Below, one piece after another: positions 17,620-25,758 of a stretch of 64,000 nt of DNA. The first letter of the stretch is position 1. Every line of letters starts with the position of its first letter. Source of the stretch: Candidatus Geothermocultor quzhuomuensis (lineage in GTDB: Bacteria > Actinomycetota > Aquicultoria > Geothermocultorales > Geothermocultoraceae). The translations under genes and the position numbers were made by a program. Location of the stretch: positions 1 through 64,000 of the forward strand of contig JACVJC010000005.1 of NCBI GenBank assembly GCA_015711795.1, read 5' to 3'. The notes under the pieces are model-generated. The model searched no databases. It saw only the letters and a program-made list of their open reading frames with translations, and was not told the DNA's origin.

Positions 17620-18333
17620 TCACTCCTTAATCGGCTTTCCATATTTTAATTTTCTAATCTTGGTAGCTGGTAAAGCTATTTCAGATTCACGACTAATAAT
17701 TAAATTAACACCTGGTAAAGGAGAAAAAGTATCGATAACTCCACCTGGTATAGATAAAGATTGATAAAGAACTTCGGGGTCACCAAGGACAATAATTTGA
17801 TAAGGTGATTCTATTACCTCACCATTAAGATAAACTTTTCCTTCAGCGTCTTTAAAAAAACTCCATAATTTTAAACGATGATTGTTGACAGCAATTGCTT
17901 CTGCTCCAGCTGATTTCAATTCATCAATTAACTCTAAAAAATCATATCCTCTTAAAGTATTTTCCTCATCAATAATGGAAACTTTTATCCCAGGTCCTTT
18001 AACCTTGGCTATCCCAGCAAGGATTTTCATAGTCTGAAGATCTTGAACTGCCTGATTAAGCACACTACGCTGAGTTGCTTCCTTTCTCTCATAGTCATAA
18101 AGTCTAACTTGAAGATTAAATATTTCTTTTCTTAAAGCATCTGTTTCTAAAGTTAATTCCCTAATTATCTGCCCTAAATCCTGTTCAGAAAGACTAGCTA
18201 GTTTTTGGGGTGTGCTTTGAACTTTAAGCTGAGTTACAACCAAAAAACCAAGGAGGATGAAAATAACCATAATCAATGTATCAGTCGATTTTAATTTTAA
18301 ACTAGTAATGATAGAGTTTGTTTTCATTCCCAT
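17620..18333 (-). CDS. DUF881 protein, downstream copy
   Basis: The 237-residue protein has one N-terminal membrane helix, a coiled coil (about 55-100) and the DUF881 core with VKGPGIKVSIIDEE, AIAVNNHRL and the C-terminal GVNLIISRESEIALP. DUF881 proteins occur in Gram-positive bacteria beside the small basic protein and division genes; their biochemical role is unknown. The start overlaps the sbp stop by 10 bp, so translation is coupled. Confidence 0.88.
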   Translation of the reverse strand: MGMKTNSIITSLKLKSTDTLIMVIFILLGFLVVTQLKVQSTPQKLASLSEQDLGQIIRELTLETDALRKEIFNLQVRLYDYERKEATQRSVLNQAVQDLQTMKILAGIAKVKGPGIKVSIIDEENTLRGYDFLELIDELKSAGAEAIAVNNHRLKLWSFFKDAEGKVYLNGEVIESPYQIIVLGDPEVLYQSLSIPGGVIDTFSPLPGVNLIISRESEIALPATKIRKLKYGKPIKE

Positions 18334-18668
18334 CTTCGACTTTGAAAAATGTACCTTCTGATGAGTGTAAGGTTTTGAAACATGCGGACACCAAAAGCAA
18401 CGATTGCTGCTAAGGCTAGATCGACCCCCACCCTATCACCAAGAAAAGTGATAAATGTAGCCAACAAGCTATTGGTAAAGAAACCAGCGATAAAAAGGCG
18501 TTCATTAAAATTTTTTTCATAGAGAGAACGAATGCCTCCAACAACACTATCCAGGGCAGCCAAGATAGCTATCCCAAGATAACGACCATAAATTGGGGGC
18601 AAAGGCACCTTAAAAGTCAAACCCATAACTATTCCTAATAAAAATCCCAAAAGGACAATCCAGGACAT
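18324..18668 (-). CDS. sbp: Small basic protein Sbp (DUF1290)
   Basis: A 114-residue membrane protein with three or four helices matching DUF1290: LGFLLGIVMGLTFKVPLPP, YLGIAILAALDSVVGGIRS and GFFTNSLLATFITFLGDRVG. In Firmicutes it is a conserved division-cluster neighbour of unknown function. It is sandwiched between two DUF881 genes with overlaps of 1 and 10 bp, the same triplet seen in actinobacteria next to pgsA. Confidence 0.92.
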   Translation of the reverse strand: MSWIVLLGFLLGIVMGLTFKVPLPPIYGRYLGIAILAALDSVVGGIRSLYEKNFNERLFIAGFFTNSLLATFITFLGDRVGVDLALAAIVAFGVRMFQNLTLIRRYIFQSRRWE

Positions 18669-19408
18669 TAACTTCCCTCCTCTAAACTTTTTGCATATTT
18701 AACATTTAAGCTTCCAGAATATCCTGGAATCCTTAAAAATTTCTTTTCTTCTATCTTCAACAAGAGACCATAATTAGGAGCATATTTTTGGCAAAGCAAA
18801 GAAGCGTCTCGATTTGTTTCCAAAGCATTTTTTAAATTTTTAAAATCTCCAATTGCTTTAATCTCGTAAGGAGAAACCAGCCTTGTTGAATTAACTAATA
18901 TGGTGCTTCCAGCACATCTGATAGCGCTAGTAAAAATAAGTCTCTGATTATTTAAAGCAATCGCCTCTGCTCCACCTTCCCACAAAGCATTGACTAAAAC
19001 CCTTAAGTCATAATCATGAATGATATAATTATTGGGGTCTTCTCCTGGAGGAACATTAGAATTATCTCCAATAGTTACGATTATTCCAGGACCCTCTAAA
19101 CCCATTAAACCTAAAGCGAGCTTGGCTTCCTCTAAGTTACTTGAATAAGATGTAAGCACCCCTTCTTCTTTTGCTGCAATTTTCTCAATTCGAGTTAATT
19201 TCTTTCTTAAATTTTTTAATTCTCCTTTTAAGCTTTCTCTTTCCTTCTCTAAATTCCTAACTACTTTGACTAACTCTCTTTTTCTTAACTGAGGAGTGCG
19301 TGAATAAATTGATTGTTGGTTGGTAATAGCAAAAGAAATTAAAAAGCCAAGAATTAGTGAAACCATTGCTAAAGAAAAATAAAACCCTTTTTTATTTTGG
19401 GTCTTCAT
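18668..19408 (-). CDS. DUF881 protein, upstream copy
   Basis: The 246-residue protein is a paralogue of the one at 17620: membrane helix at about 10-30, coiled coil (about 40-75), then LEGPGIIVTIGDNSN, AIALNNQRLIFTSAIRC and YEIKAIGDFKNLKNAL. Its stop overlaps the sbp start by one base. It is the first gene of the DUF881-sbp-DUF881 triplet, 72 bp after the sugar-phosphate mutase. Confidence 0.88.
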   Translation of the reverse strand: MKTQNKKGFYFSLAMVSLILGFLISFAITNQQSIYSRTPQLRKRELVKVVRNLEKERESLKGELKNLRKKLTRIEKIAAKEEGVLTSYSSNLEEAKLALGLMGLEGPGIIVTIGDNSNVPPGEDPNNYIIHDYDLRVLVNALWEGGAEAIALNNQRLIFTSAIRCAGSTILVNSTRLVSPYEIKAIGDFKNLKNALETNRDASLLCQKYAPNYGLLLKIEEKKFLRIPGYSGSLNVKYAKSLEEGS

Positions 19409-19480
19409 ATAAAATCCCCTTAAAATTTTTAAATAGTATATCTAAATCGAGAGGTTTTGAAAAGGATTGAAGAGGTCTTC

Positions 19481-20890
19481 TCAATAGTTAATAAGGTGAT
19501 AAGCAAAACTTTCTAGGTCTTTAATTTTTCCCTTTGATGAAGCTTCTAAATAGACTCTTACTAAAGGTTCCGTTCCTGAAGGACGAATTAAAATCCAGGA
19601 ACCATCTTTAAGAAAAAGTTTTACTCCATCCCTCGTTTCGACTTTTTCAACCTTTAAATCATTAACTTTTACTGGTGGGGAGCTTTCTAGTTTGGATATA
19701 ATTTTTTCTTTCTCCTCAAGTGGCAACTTAATGTCTAATCTCTTAGTAAAAAAGTGACCATATTCTTGATAAATATCTTCCATTAGTAAAGAGAGAGGGC
19801 GCTTATAGTAAGCAAAAATTTCGGTCAAAATTAAATCAGCTAAAATTCCATCTTTTTCAGGAATATGATTTTTTATACTTAGCCCCCCACTTTCCTCCCC
19901 TCCTATAATTACTTCATCTTTTAACATCTCCTGTGCTATATACTTAAAGCCTACTGGGGTTTCAATAACTTCAACCCCAAATGATTGGGCAATCTTATCG
20001 AGAAGATGAGTAGTTGCTACAGTTCTCACCACTTTCCCTTTCTCCCTTTTAACCTTAAGTAAATAGTAAGTGCAAAGAGAGATTGCTTGATTAGGAGTGA
20101 GGTATTTGCCTAAAGAATCAACGACCCCAAATCTATCTCCATCACCATCTAATGCTAATCCAAGGTTAGCTTGCCTTTTTAAAACGAGTCTCGTTAATTC
20201 TTTTAAATTTTCTTGAGACGGATCAGGAAGAAAATTTCCAAAATAGGCATCACGGTAATTATGAATTGGAATCACCTTTACCCCATTTTGCTCTAAGATC
20301 CTTTCTAATATTCCTTGGCCTGCTCCGAACATTGAGTCAATAATAACTTCAAGCATTGATTCTTTAATTAGATCAAAGTCAATTATCTTCTTTAAATGAA
20401 TTGTATAATTGTGAAAGGGATTTATTTTCTTCCAGCTCTTTTCATTGAAATTGCCTTCCACAGGCTTTTCTTTTAATCCTTTTTTGATGTTCTTCTCAAT
20501 TTCTGATGTAATGCTTGGGAAAGCGGGGCCAGCATATTCAGGGATAAATTTAATCCCATTATAAAAAGGTGGATTATGACTAGCTGTAATCATTACTCCC
20601 CCAGCTGCCCTAAGAAACTTGACAGCAAAAGCAGTTAAGGGTGTTGGTAAAAAAGTCTCTCCAATAAAAACAGGAATCTTAAAAGTTGAAAAAACTTGAG
20701 CACAAGTACGAGCAAACTCTTCAGAAAAGAAACGGGTATCATACCCAATAACCACACCCTTTTTGCTGATCTTGTGATTTAAGAGATAATTAGCAATAGC
20801 TTGAGCTACTATCCTTACATTGTTAAGAGTAAAGGTGTCACACATAAGGGCACGCCAGCCATCAGTTCCAAAGCTAATTTTCTTATCCAT
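19481..20890 (-). CDS. Phosphoglucomutase/phosphomannomutase family protein
   Basis: The 469-residue alpha-D-phosphohexomutase has all four motifs: the phosphoserine loop TASHNPPFYNGIKF (about 100), the metal loop LALDGDGDRFGVVD (about 230), sugar-binding GGEESGGLSIKNH (about 325) and the phosphate-binding RPSGTEPLVRVYLE (about 435). It interconverts hexose 1- and 6-phosphates for glycan or lipid synthesis. It lies 7 bp after the nucleotidyltransferase/mutase-like fusion, whose own mutase domain is degenerate, so this protein probably supplies the mutase activity. Confidence 0.92.
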   Translation of the reverse strand: MDKKISFGTDGWRALMCDTFTLNNVRIVAQAIANYLLNHKISKKGVVIGYDTRFFSEEFARTCAQVFSTFKIPVFIGETFLPTPLTAFAVKFLRAAGGVMITASHNPPFYNGIKFIPEYAGPAFPSITSEIEKNIKKGLKEKPVEGNFNEKSWKKINPFHNYTIHLKKIIDFDLIKESMLEVIIDSMFGAGQGILERILEQNGVKVIPIHNYRDAYFGNFLPDPSQENLKELTRLVLKRQANLGLALDGDGDRFGVVDSLGKYLTPNQAISLCTYYLLKVKREKGKVVRTVATTHLLDKIAQSFGVEVIETPVGFKYIAQEMLKDEVIIGGEESGGLSIKNHIPEKDGILADLILTEIFAYYKRPLSLLMEDIYQEYGHFFTKRLDIKLPLEEKEKIISKLESSPPVKVNDLKVEKVETRDGVKLFLKDGSWILIRPSGTEPLVRVYLEASSKGKIKDLESFAYHLINY

Positions 20891-20897
20891 CGTCCTT

Positions 20898-23396
20898 TTA
20901 ACTTAAAATAAGTCGATTAATATAAGAAACCATATCTTCCACTTTAGCTAAAGCATCGCGATTTGAGAAAGATTCTGCAAAAACTCTAATTAAAGGTTCT
21001 TCAGGGTCAGGAATAATCAAAACCCACTTATTCTGATCAAAAATCTTTATTCCATCAAGAAGCTCGATATTCTCCCCTTTAAATTTCTCAATTAAATTTC
21101 GCATTAATAAACCTTTTTTCTCCCAAGAACAATAAATAATTTTGTGAGCAAGATAATATTTGGGCAATTTTTCAACTAAAAGAGATAAAGGCTGCTTAGC
21201 TAAAGCTAAATACTCAAGGAGTTTACAAAAACTTAAAATGGCATCATAACCATAGATAAATTGAGGGAAAATAAATCCTCCACCTTGAGCACCGCCAAAA
21301 ATAACATCTCGCCGCGAACAAGCTTCCATTAAACTCCTCTGGGAAACTCTAGTTCTCACTACTTTTCGATTATATTTTTGAGCAATCTGCTCAACAACAG
21401 AAGAAACACTCAAGGGAACAGCTATTTTTCCTTTTCTTTTTTCAAATTGGCAAACAAAATCAACAAAGAGGTGAAGAAGCGTGTCTGGTGAAATTTTTCT
21501 CCCTTGGTCATCAAGGACAAAAATTTTCTCGCAAGCACTATCAATTAAAATGCCAAAATCTGCCTTATAAGCTAAGATAAGATGAGTTAATTGATTATAA
21601 GCTCTTTCGAGTTCCTCTTGAGGAAGAGTTGTTTTTGCCTCATCAGTATAAGCATTTAAAGAAATTGCATTGCATTTAAGTTTACCCAAAAGATATGGCA
21701 TTACTAAACAGGAGGTACCAAATGAATGGTCAATAACTACTTTTGGTTTTGATTCTTCAATTGCTTTACAATCAACAACCTTAAGTAAGGCATTAACATA
21801 AAATTCAACAGTCCTTGCTTGATATTCAATTCTTCCAATTTCATTAAAAAAAGCTCTTCTAAAATCTTCTCTAAAGTAAAATCGCTCAATTTTCCTTTGT
21901 TCTTCTTCTGAAATATCAATTCCTTGAGAATTAAAAAAATTAATTTGAAGAGATTGAGGGTCAAAGGGAGAAGTTCTAACATGAATACCGCCTGCGCTAT
22001 GAGAAATTGATACATTAAATCGATTGACTGGAGCTGGGCAAATTCTTAAATCTCTAACATTTACCCCTGAAGCCGTTAAACCGGCAATGATTGACCTTTT
22101 TATCATCCTAGAAGCTAAGTTAGAGTCACGACTACAGACAATAAGAGAATTTTTCGGTAAAGACGAGCCGTAAGCCATTGCCAAGCGAAGAGCAAGCTCT
22201 GCGGTAATATCAACATTAGTTAGCCCGGAAACACCTTGCTGTCCAAAAAGAGTTTTTACTCCCCTTGGTTCCCAAACAATACTAGTGTTAATAGTTGAGC
22301 CAGCTTCAATAGTTTTAAAGGGATAAATTTTAACATCATGATTAATAATAGAGTCCTCTCCAATGATACATTCGTCACCAATTACAACTCGTTCGTTAAT
22401 TCTTGTTCCCTTTCTAACATCACAGTTCCGCCCAACTATACAATTATGAAGAGAAACACGAGTGCCAATAAATGAGTTGTCCATCACAATAGCTCGGTGA
22501 ACATGCGCCCCAGATTTAACAACAACATTACTTCCAATTATGGAATATTCTCCAACCTTAGCATCAGCTTCAATTCTCACATGCTGACCAATCACGGTGG
22601 GGCCCTTAATTTGAGCTTTAGAATCAATAATTGCTCCATCACCCACCCAAGTATCTCCTCGCATTTTATTTCCAGGTGGATCAAATTTAAGACGACCTAA
22701 AAGGATATCCAAGTTTGCTTTCATATACTGCTCAATATTTCCAATATCACACCAATAACCATCAACAACAATGGCATAAAGCGGCTTTCCTTCCTTCAAA
22801 AGAAGAGGAAAGAGATCTTTGCTAAAATCAAAGGGAACACCTTTGGGAATATAATTAAAAACCTCGGGTTCGAGAACATAAATACCAGTATTTACAGTAT
22901 CACTAAAGACCTCTCCCCAACCTGGTTTCTCTAAAAATTTCTCAACTTTTCCTTCTTCATTAACAATAACAATCCCATACTCAAGAGGATTTTCTACCCT
23001 TTTAAGAGCAATTGTAGCTAATGCCTTCTTTTCTTTGTGAAATTTAATCACCTTCGATAAATCAATATCAGTTAAGGCATCTCCACTAACTACCAAAAAG
23101 GTTTCTTTGAGGTACTCCTCAGCATTTTTTATACTTCCGGCTGTTCCTAATGGTTCTACTTCTGTCACATAACTTATATTGACTCCAACTTCAGCTCCAC
23201 TGCCAAAATAATAACTCACCATTTGAGGTAAAAATTGAAGGGTCAAAATAATGTCATTAAGACCATGGGATTTTAAAAGCTCAATGGTGTATTCAAGAAC
23301 TGGTTTGTTGGCTACTGAAATCATAGGCTTTGGTTGATTACTTGTTAAAGGGCGAAGTCTTGTACCTTCTCCACCAGCCATAACCACTGTTTTCAA
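20898..23396 (-). CDS. Sugar-1-phosphate nucleotidyltransferase fused to a degenerate phosphomannomutase domain
   Basis: At 832 residues it combines three parts. Residues 1-230 are a nucleotidyltransferase (MAGGEGTRLRPLTSNQPKPM, then VSGDALTDIDL). Residues 250-370 are left-handed beta-helix hexapeptide repeats. Residues 380-832 follow the phosphohexomutase fold but lack its catalytic signatures: the serine loop reads ISHSAGGIHVRTSP rather than TASHNP, and the DGDGDR metal loop reads LIDSACEKIFVLDD. The enzyme likely makes GDP-mannose or UDP/GDP-glucose. Fusions with an inactive mutase half are known in several phyla. The next gene is an intact mutase. Confidence 0.88.
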   Translation of the reverse strand: MKTVVMAGGEGTRLRPLTSNQPKPMISVANKPVLEYTIELLKSHGLNDIILTLQFLPQMVSYYFGSGAEVGVNISYVTEVEPLGTAGSIKNAEEYLKETFLVVSGDALTDIDLSKVIKFHKEKKALATIALKRVENPLEYGIVIVNEEGKVEKFLEKPGWGEVFSDTVNTGIYVLEPEVFNYIPKGVPFDFSKDLFPLLLKEGKPLYAIVVDGYWCDIGNIEQYMKANLDILLGRLKFDPPGNKMRGDTWVGDGAIIDSKAQIKGPTVIGQHVRIEADAKVGEYSIIGSNVVVKSGAHVHRAIVMDNSFIGTRVSLHNCIVGRNCDVRKGTRINERVVIGDECIIGEDSIINHDVKIYPFKTIEAGSTINTSIVWEPRGVKTLFGQQGVSGLTNVDITAELALRLAMAYGSSLPKNSLIVCSRDSNLASRMIKRSIIAGLTASGVNVRDLRICPAPVNRFNVSISHSAGGIHVRTSPFDPQSLQINFFNSQGIDISEEEQRKIERFYFREDFRRAFFNEIGRIEYQARTVEFYVNALLKVVDCKAIEESKPKVVIDHSFGTSCLVMPYLLGKLKCNAISLNAYTDEAKTTLPQEELERAYNQLTHLILAYKADFGILIDSACEKIFVLDDQGRKISPDTLLHLFVDFVCQFEKRKGKIAVPLSVSSVVEQIAQKYNRKVVRTRVSQRSLMEACSRRDVIFGGAQGGGFIFPQFIYGYDAILSFCKLLEYLALAKQPLSLLVEKLPKYYLAHKIIYCSWEKKGLLMRNLIEKFKGENIELLDGIKIFDQNKWVLIIPDPEEPLIRVFAESFSNRDALAKVEDMVSYINRLILS

Positions 23397-23397
23397 C

Positions 23398-23910
23398 TTA
23401 AATCCTCCCTCGAGCTAATTTTAATTGAACAAACCCTTTTTTAATGTATCCAATTGCAGAAATTAAATAGAAAATTAAAGCTAAATAAAAAAGGAGCAAT
23501 CCCAACTTTATGTTTGCAATTAAAAATATGAAAGCGATAAAAATAAATAAAGTAGCAATTTTGCCAAGCAATGAAACTTTTGTCTCTAATTTTTCCCTTT
23601 TTAACTCAACATAACCTAACATAATTATAACATCTCGACTGAATATTAAAACTAAAGCCCAAAGGGGAAGGCGTTCTTTTAGGTAAAGAGCAAAAATTGC
23701 AATCAAAATTAAAATTCTATCAATAAAAGGGTCAAAAAACTGACCAAAAGCAGTAACTTGATTAAGCTTCCTGGCTATTAAGCCATCAAGCCAATCTGTC
23801 AAAATAGCTGCTATAAACACTAGCAAAGCTAAAAGGTCACCCTTAAAAAGAAATAAATAAAGAAAAAGAGGAATAAGCAAAAGTCTGATAAAAGTGAAGA
23901 AATTAGCCAT
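23398..23910 (-). CDS. pgsA: CDP-alcohol phosphatidyltransferase (PgsA-like)
   Basis: A 170-residue membrane enzyme with the family motif D-G-x2-A-R-x8-G-x3-D-x3-D, seen as DGLIARKLNQVTAFGQFFD followed by PFID. It transfers a phosphatidyl group from CDP-diacylglycerol to an alcohol such as glycerol 3-phosphate. Its position two genes ahead of DUF881-sbp-DUF881 matches actinobacterial chromosomes. The exact acceptor cannot be read from the sequence. Confidence 0.85.
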   Translation of the reverse strand: MANFFTFIRLLLIPLFLYLFLFKGDLLALLVFIAAILTDWLDGLIARKLNQVTAFGQFFDPFIDRILILIAIFALYLKERLPLWALVLIFSRDVIIMLGYVELKREKLETKVSLLGKIATLFIFIAFIFLIANIKLGLLLFYLALIFYLISAIGYIKKGFVQLKLARGRI

Positions 23911-23943
23911 TTTCCTTCTTTCCTTTCAATTTTTACTTCTTTT

Positions 23944-24903
23944 TTACCACCACTTTTTAACTCGGAAGTAGACAAGCAAAAGAATACTAACAACAAACAT
24001 CAAACCAAGGATAACAAAGTATCCATAAGTCCATTTAAGCTCAGGCATATATTGAAAATTCATTCCATAAATTCCAGTTATTAGGGTAAGAACAGCAAAG
24101 ATAGTAGCTAAAATTGTTAACTTCTTCATCATTTCATTAAGGCGATTTGAAACAATGCTTAAGTAAATATCAATAGTCCCGCTGATGACATCCCTTAAGG
24201 TATCGATTAAATCTGTAATTCGGATGAGGTGGTCATAAATATCTTGAAAATAAATGATTGTTTCTGTCTTTATCAATGGAGAACCGTATCTTGATAAAAG
24301 ATTTAGAATTTCCCTTTCTGGTGCTACCACTTTTCTAACTAATAGTAACTTATGTTTGAAATTAAAAAGCTCTTTGATGTGTCTTTCTTTAAATTCTTTA
24401 AAAATTTTGTCCCCTAAAAGATCAATAGCGTCACTTAATTGGTCAATAAAACCAAAATAATCATTGACCATGCTATTTAAAAGATAATAAAGAACCCAAT
24501 CGGTTCCTTTCCCGATAAACCCATTCTCCAGGCAAAGTTGATAAGCTTGCTCAAGCTCCTCTATTTCACCTTTGTGGAGTGTAACTAAGTAATTTTCCCC
24601 TAAAAATATATCTAATTCAGTTAATTTAAGCTTATCTTCATTGGTCTTAAGGTCATTCCAGACTAAGAAAAGATAATCCTTATAATCATCAAGCTTAGGA
24701 TAGTGAAAAGCTTGAGCAGAATCCTTTAAAGCTAGAGGATGAAAGTTGAAAGTTTCTTTTAAAAATTCAAAATCTTCATTGGCAGGAAAAGGAATATCCA
24801 CCCAAACCAATGTGCCTTTTTGTTTTATTCTCCGAGCAACCTCTGATTGCTTTAAATCTTTTTTGACACCGATTTTTGGTTGATAACAAAGAGACCGATA
24901 CAT
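23944..24903 (-). CDS. corA: CorA family magnesium/cobalt transporter
   Basis: The cytoplasmic N-terminal domain and long stalk helices are followed by two C-terminal membrane helices with the CorA signature YGMNFQYMPEL between them. The ORF track begins at 25008, but the ATG at 24903 has a strong Shine-Dalgarno (aggaggttggta before the ATG) and starts with MYRSLCYQP, giving 319 residues, normal for CorA. The basic tail KKWW ends the protein. It forms pentameric divalent-cation channels in the membrane. Confidence 0.9.
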   Translation of the reverse strand: MYRSLCYQPKIGVKKDLKQSEVARRIKQKGTLVWVDIPFPANEDFEFLKETFNFHPLALKDSAQAFHYPKLDDYKDYLFLVWNDLKTNEDKLKLTELDIFLGENYLVTLHKGEIEELEQAYQLCLENGFIGKGTDWVLYYLLNSMVNDYFGFIDQLSDAIDLLGDKIFKEFKERHIKELFNFKHKLLLVRKVVAPEREILNLLSRYGSPLIKTETIIYFQDIYDHLIRITDLIDTLRDVISGTIDIYLSIVSNRLNEMMKKLTILATIFAVLTLITGIYGMNFQYMPELKWTYGYFVILGLMFVVSILLLVYFRVKKWW

Positions 24904-25090
24904 TACCAACCTCCTAAAATATTTTAACCTAAATTTTGCAATATCAAAATTTGCCTGAAAAAAGATTGCCTTTAATAGGCATCCAGAGAAAAAGATTTTT
25001 CTAAGCAAAAGTTCTAAAGCAAGTGAACAGTGTGGTCACTTTTGCGATGTCAAAAATAGAGTTGCGAGGAAAAGCACTAATAGGTGAAGT

Positions 25091-25306
25091 TTAGGCTGCT
25101 TCTTCCCACTCTAAAAGGGCAATACTTTCAAGAGGAACGATAATTACCCTGTTCCCATTCTTAACAATCAAGCCGTAATCATCATAATCTGTAATAATTA
25201 CATTTATTTTTTCTCCATCCATTAAGGTAATGGTAACAAGCCTTTTTGAGCTAATAAGATGGCGAATATGAGAAAATAACCTTAAATTTTCAATCACGCT
25301 TGGCAT
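25091..25306 (-). CDS. Small Sm/Hfq-like protein (unassigned)
   Basis: About 71 residues from ATG 25306, which has aggtgatt upstream. The body alternates short beta strands: RLVTITLMDGEKINVIITDYDD, then GLIVKNGNRVIIVPLESIA. Order, spacing and length resemble the Sm fold of Hfq (Sm1 then Sm2), but the Hfq signature YKHAIS is replaced by VPLESIA. It stands alone between corA and tRNA-Pro. It could be an atypical Sm-like RNA-binding protein or another small barrel. I do not recognise a named family. Confidence 0.6.
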   Translation of the reverse strand: MPSVIENLRLFSHIRHLISSKRLVTITLMDGEKINVIITDYDDYGLIVKNGNRVIIVPLESIALLEWEEAA

Positions 25307-25382
25307 CACCAATCACCTCATTATTAATATCGGAAAAAATGGAGAGAAAATTATAGCCTTTAAAGCGCTAAAATATTTCAAA

Positions 25383-25411
25383 TTGAATCATATTGTCCTA
25401 CAAGCTATAAT
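25383..25411 (+). promoter_or_regulatory. Sigma-70-type promoter of tRNA-Pro
   Basis: TTGAAT and a perfect TATAAT are separated by exactly 17 bases, and the tRNA begins about 30 bp downstream. It is oriented away from the Sm-like gene. Confidence 0.75.
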
Positions 25412-25442
25412 TTATTTATCTCTTATTCAGCTCTTCATGGTT

Positions 25443-25521
25443 CGGGGCGTAGCGCAGTTTGGTTTAGCGCACCAGCATGGGGGGCTGGAGGTCGCCCGTT
25501 CAAATCGGGTCGCCCCGACCA
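25443..25521 (+). tRNA. tRNA-Pro (anticodon GGG)
   Basis: A complete cloverleaf: acceptor stem CGGGGCG pairs with CGCCCCG, the D arm is GTAGCGCAGTTTGGTTTAGCGCA-like, the anticodon stem CCAGC/GCTGG encloses loop ATGGGGG with anticodon GGG, and the T arm has GTTCAAATC. The CCA end is encoded. Proline identity fits the C1-G72 pair. A strong promoter precedes it. Confidence 0.95.
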
Positions 25522-25525
25522 GAAA

Positions 25526-25570
25526 CAAAAAAGGACTCGAATGAGGGGGTGAGCTCTCAACGAGTCCTTT
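25526..25570 (-). terminator. Hairpin terminator downstream of the CWB2 gene
   Basis: Ten-base arms AAAGGACTCG (25530-25539) and CGAGTCCTTT (25561-25570) form a strong stem. On the minus strand the stem is followed by a run of T, as expected of an intrinsic terminator. It would stop minus-strand transcripts before they cross tRNA-Pro, and may also end the tRNA transcript. Confidence 0.7.
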
Positions 25571-25616
25571 ATAAACTTTAACAACCGGGTATGACAATTT
25601 TTAGCTCTTAAAAAAT

Positions 25617-25681
25617 GAGGATCCGGAAACGATAGGGGGCACTATCCTTAGAGACCTTTGTCTCTTAAAAACCGGATCCTC
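25617..25681 (-). terminator. Branched hairpin element after the CWB2 gene (terminator or structured RNA)
   Basis: Outer arms GAGGATCCGG (25617-25626) and CCGGATCCTC (25672-25681) pair perfectly. Inside are two further hairpins, GATAG/CTATC and AGAGAC/GTCTCT, giving a three-way-junction shape. On the minus strand a T run (ATTTTTT) follows directly, as in a terminator; on the plus strand TTTTT follows after four bases. It may simply be a bidirectional terminator, but the branching is more elaborate than needed. Confidence 0.55.
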
Positions 25682-25758
25682 TTACTTTTTAAACGAAAAA
25701 AAACTAATTTTAAAACTATCTTTAAGCTGGAGAAGTAATAAAAGTTGGCTCACTAAAA

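Noticed and set aside
21737-22015. Minus-strand 92-codon ORF within the nucleotidyltransferase fusion
   Set aside because: Frame-shifted shadow; translation is rich in L, I and K with no domain.
25617-25681. Known riboswitch class (c-di-AMP or c-di-GMP) beside the CWB2 gene
   Set aside because: It lies after, not before, the gene and lacks the conserved core of either class.
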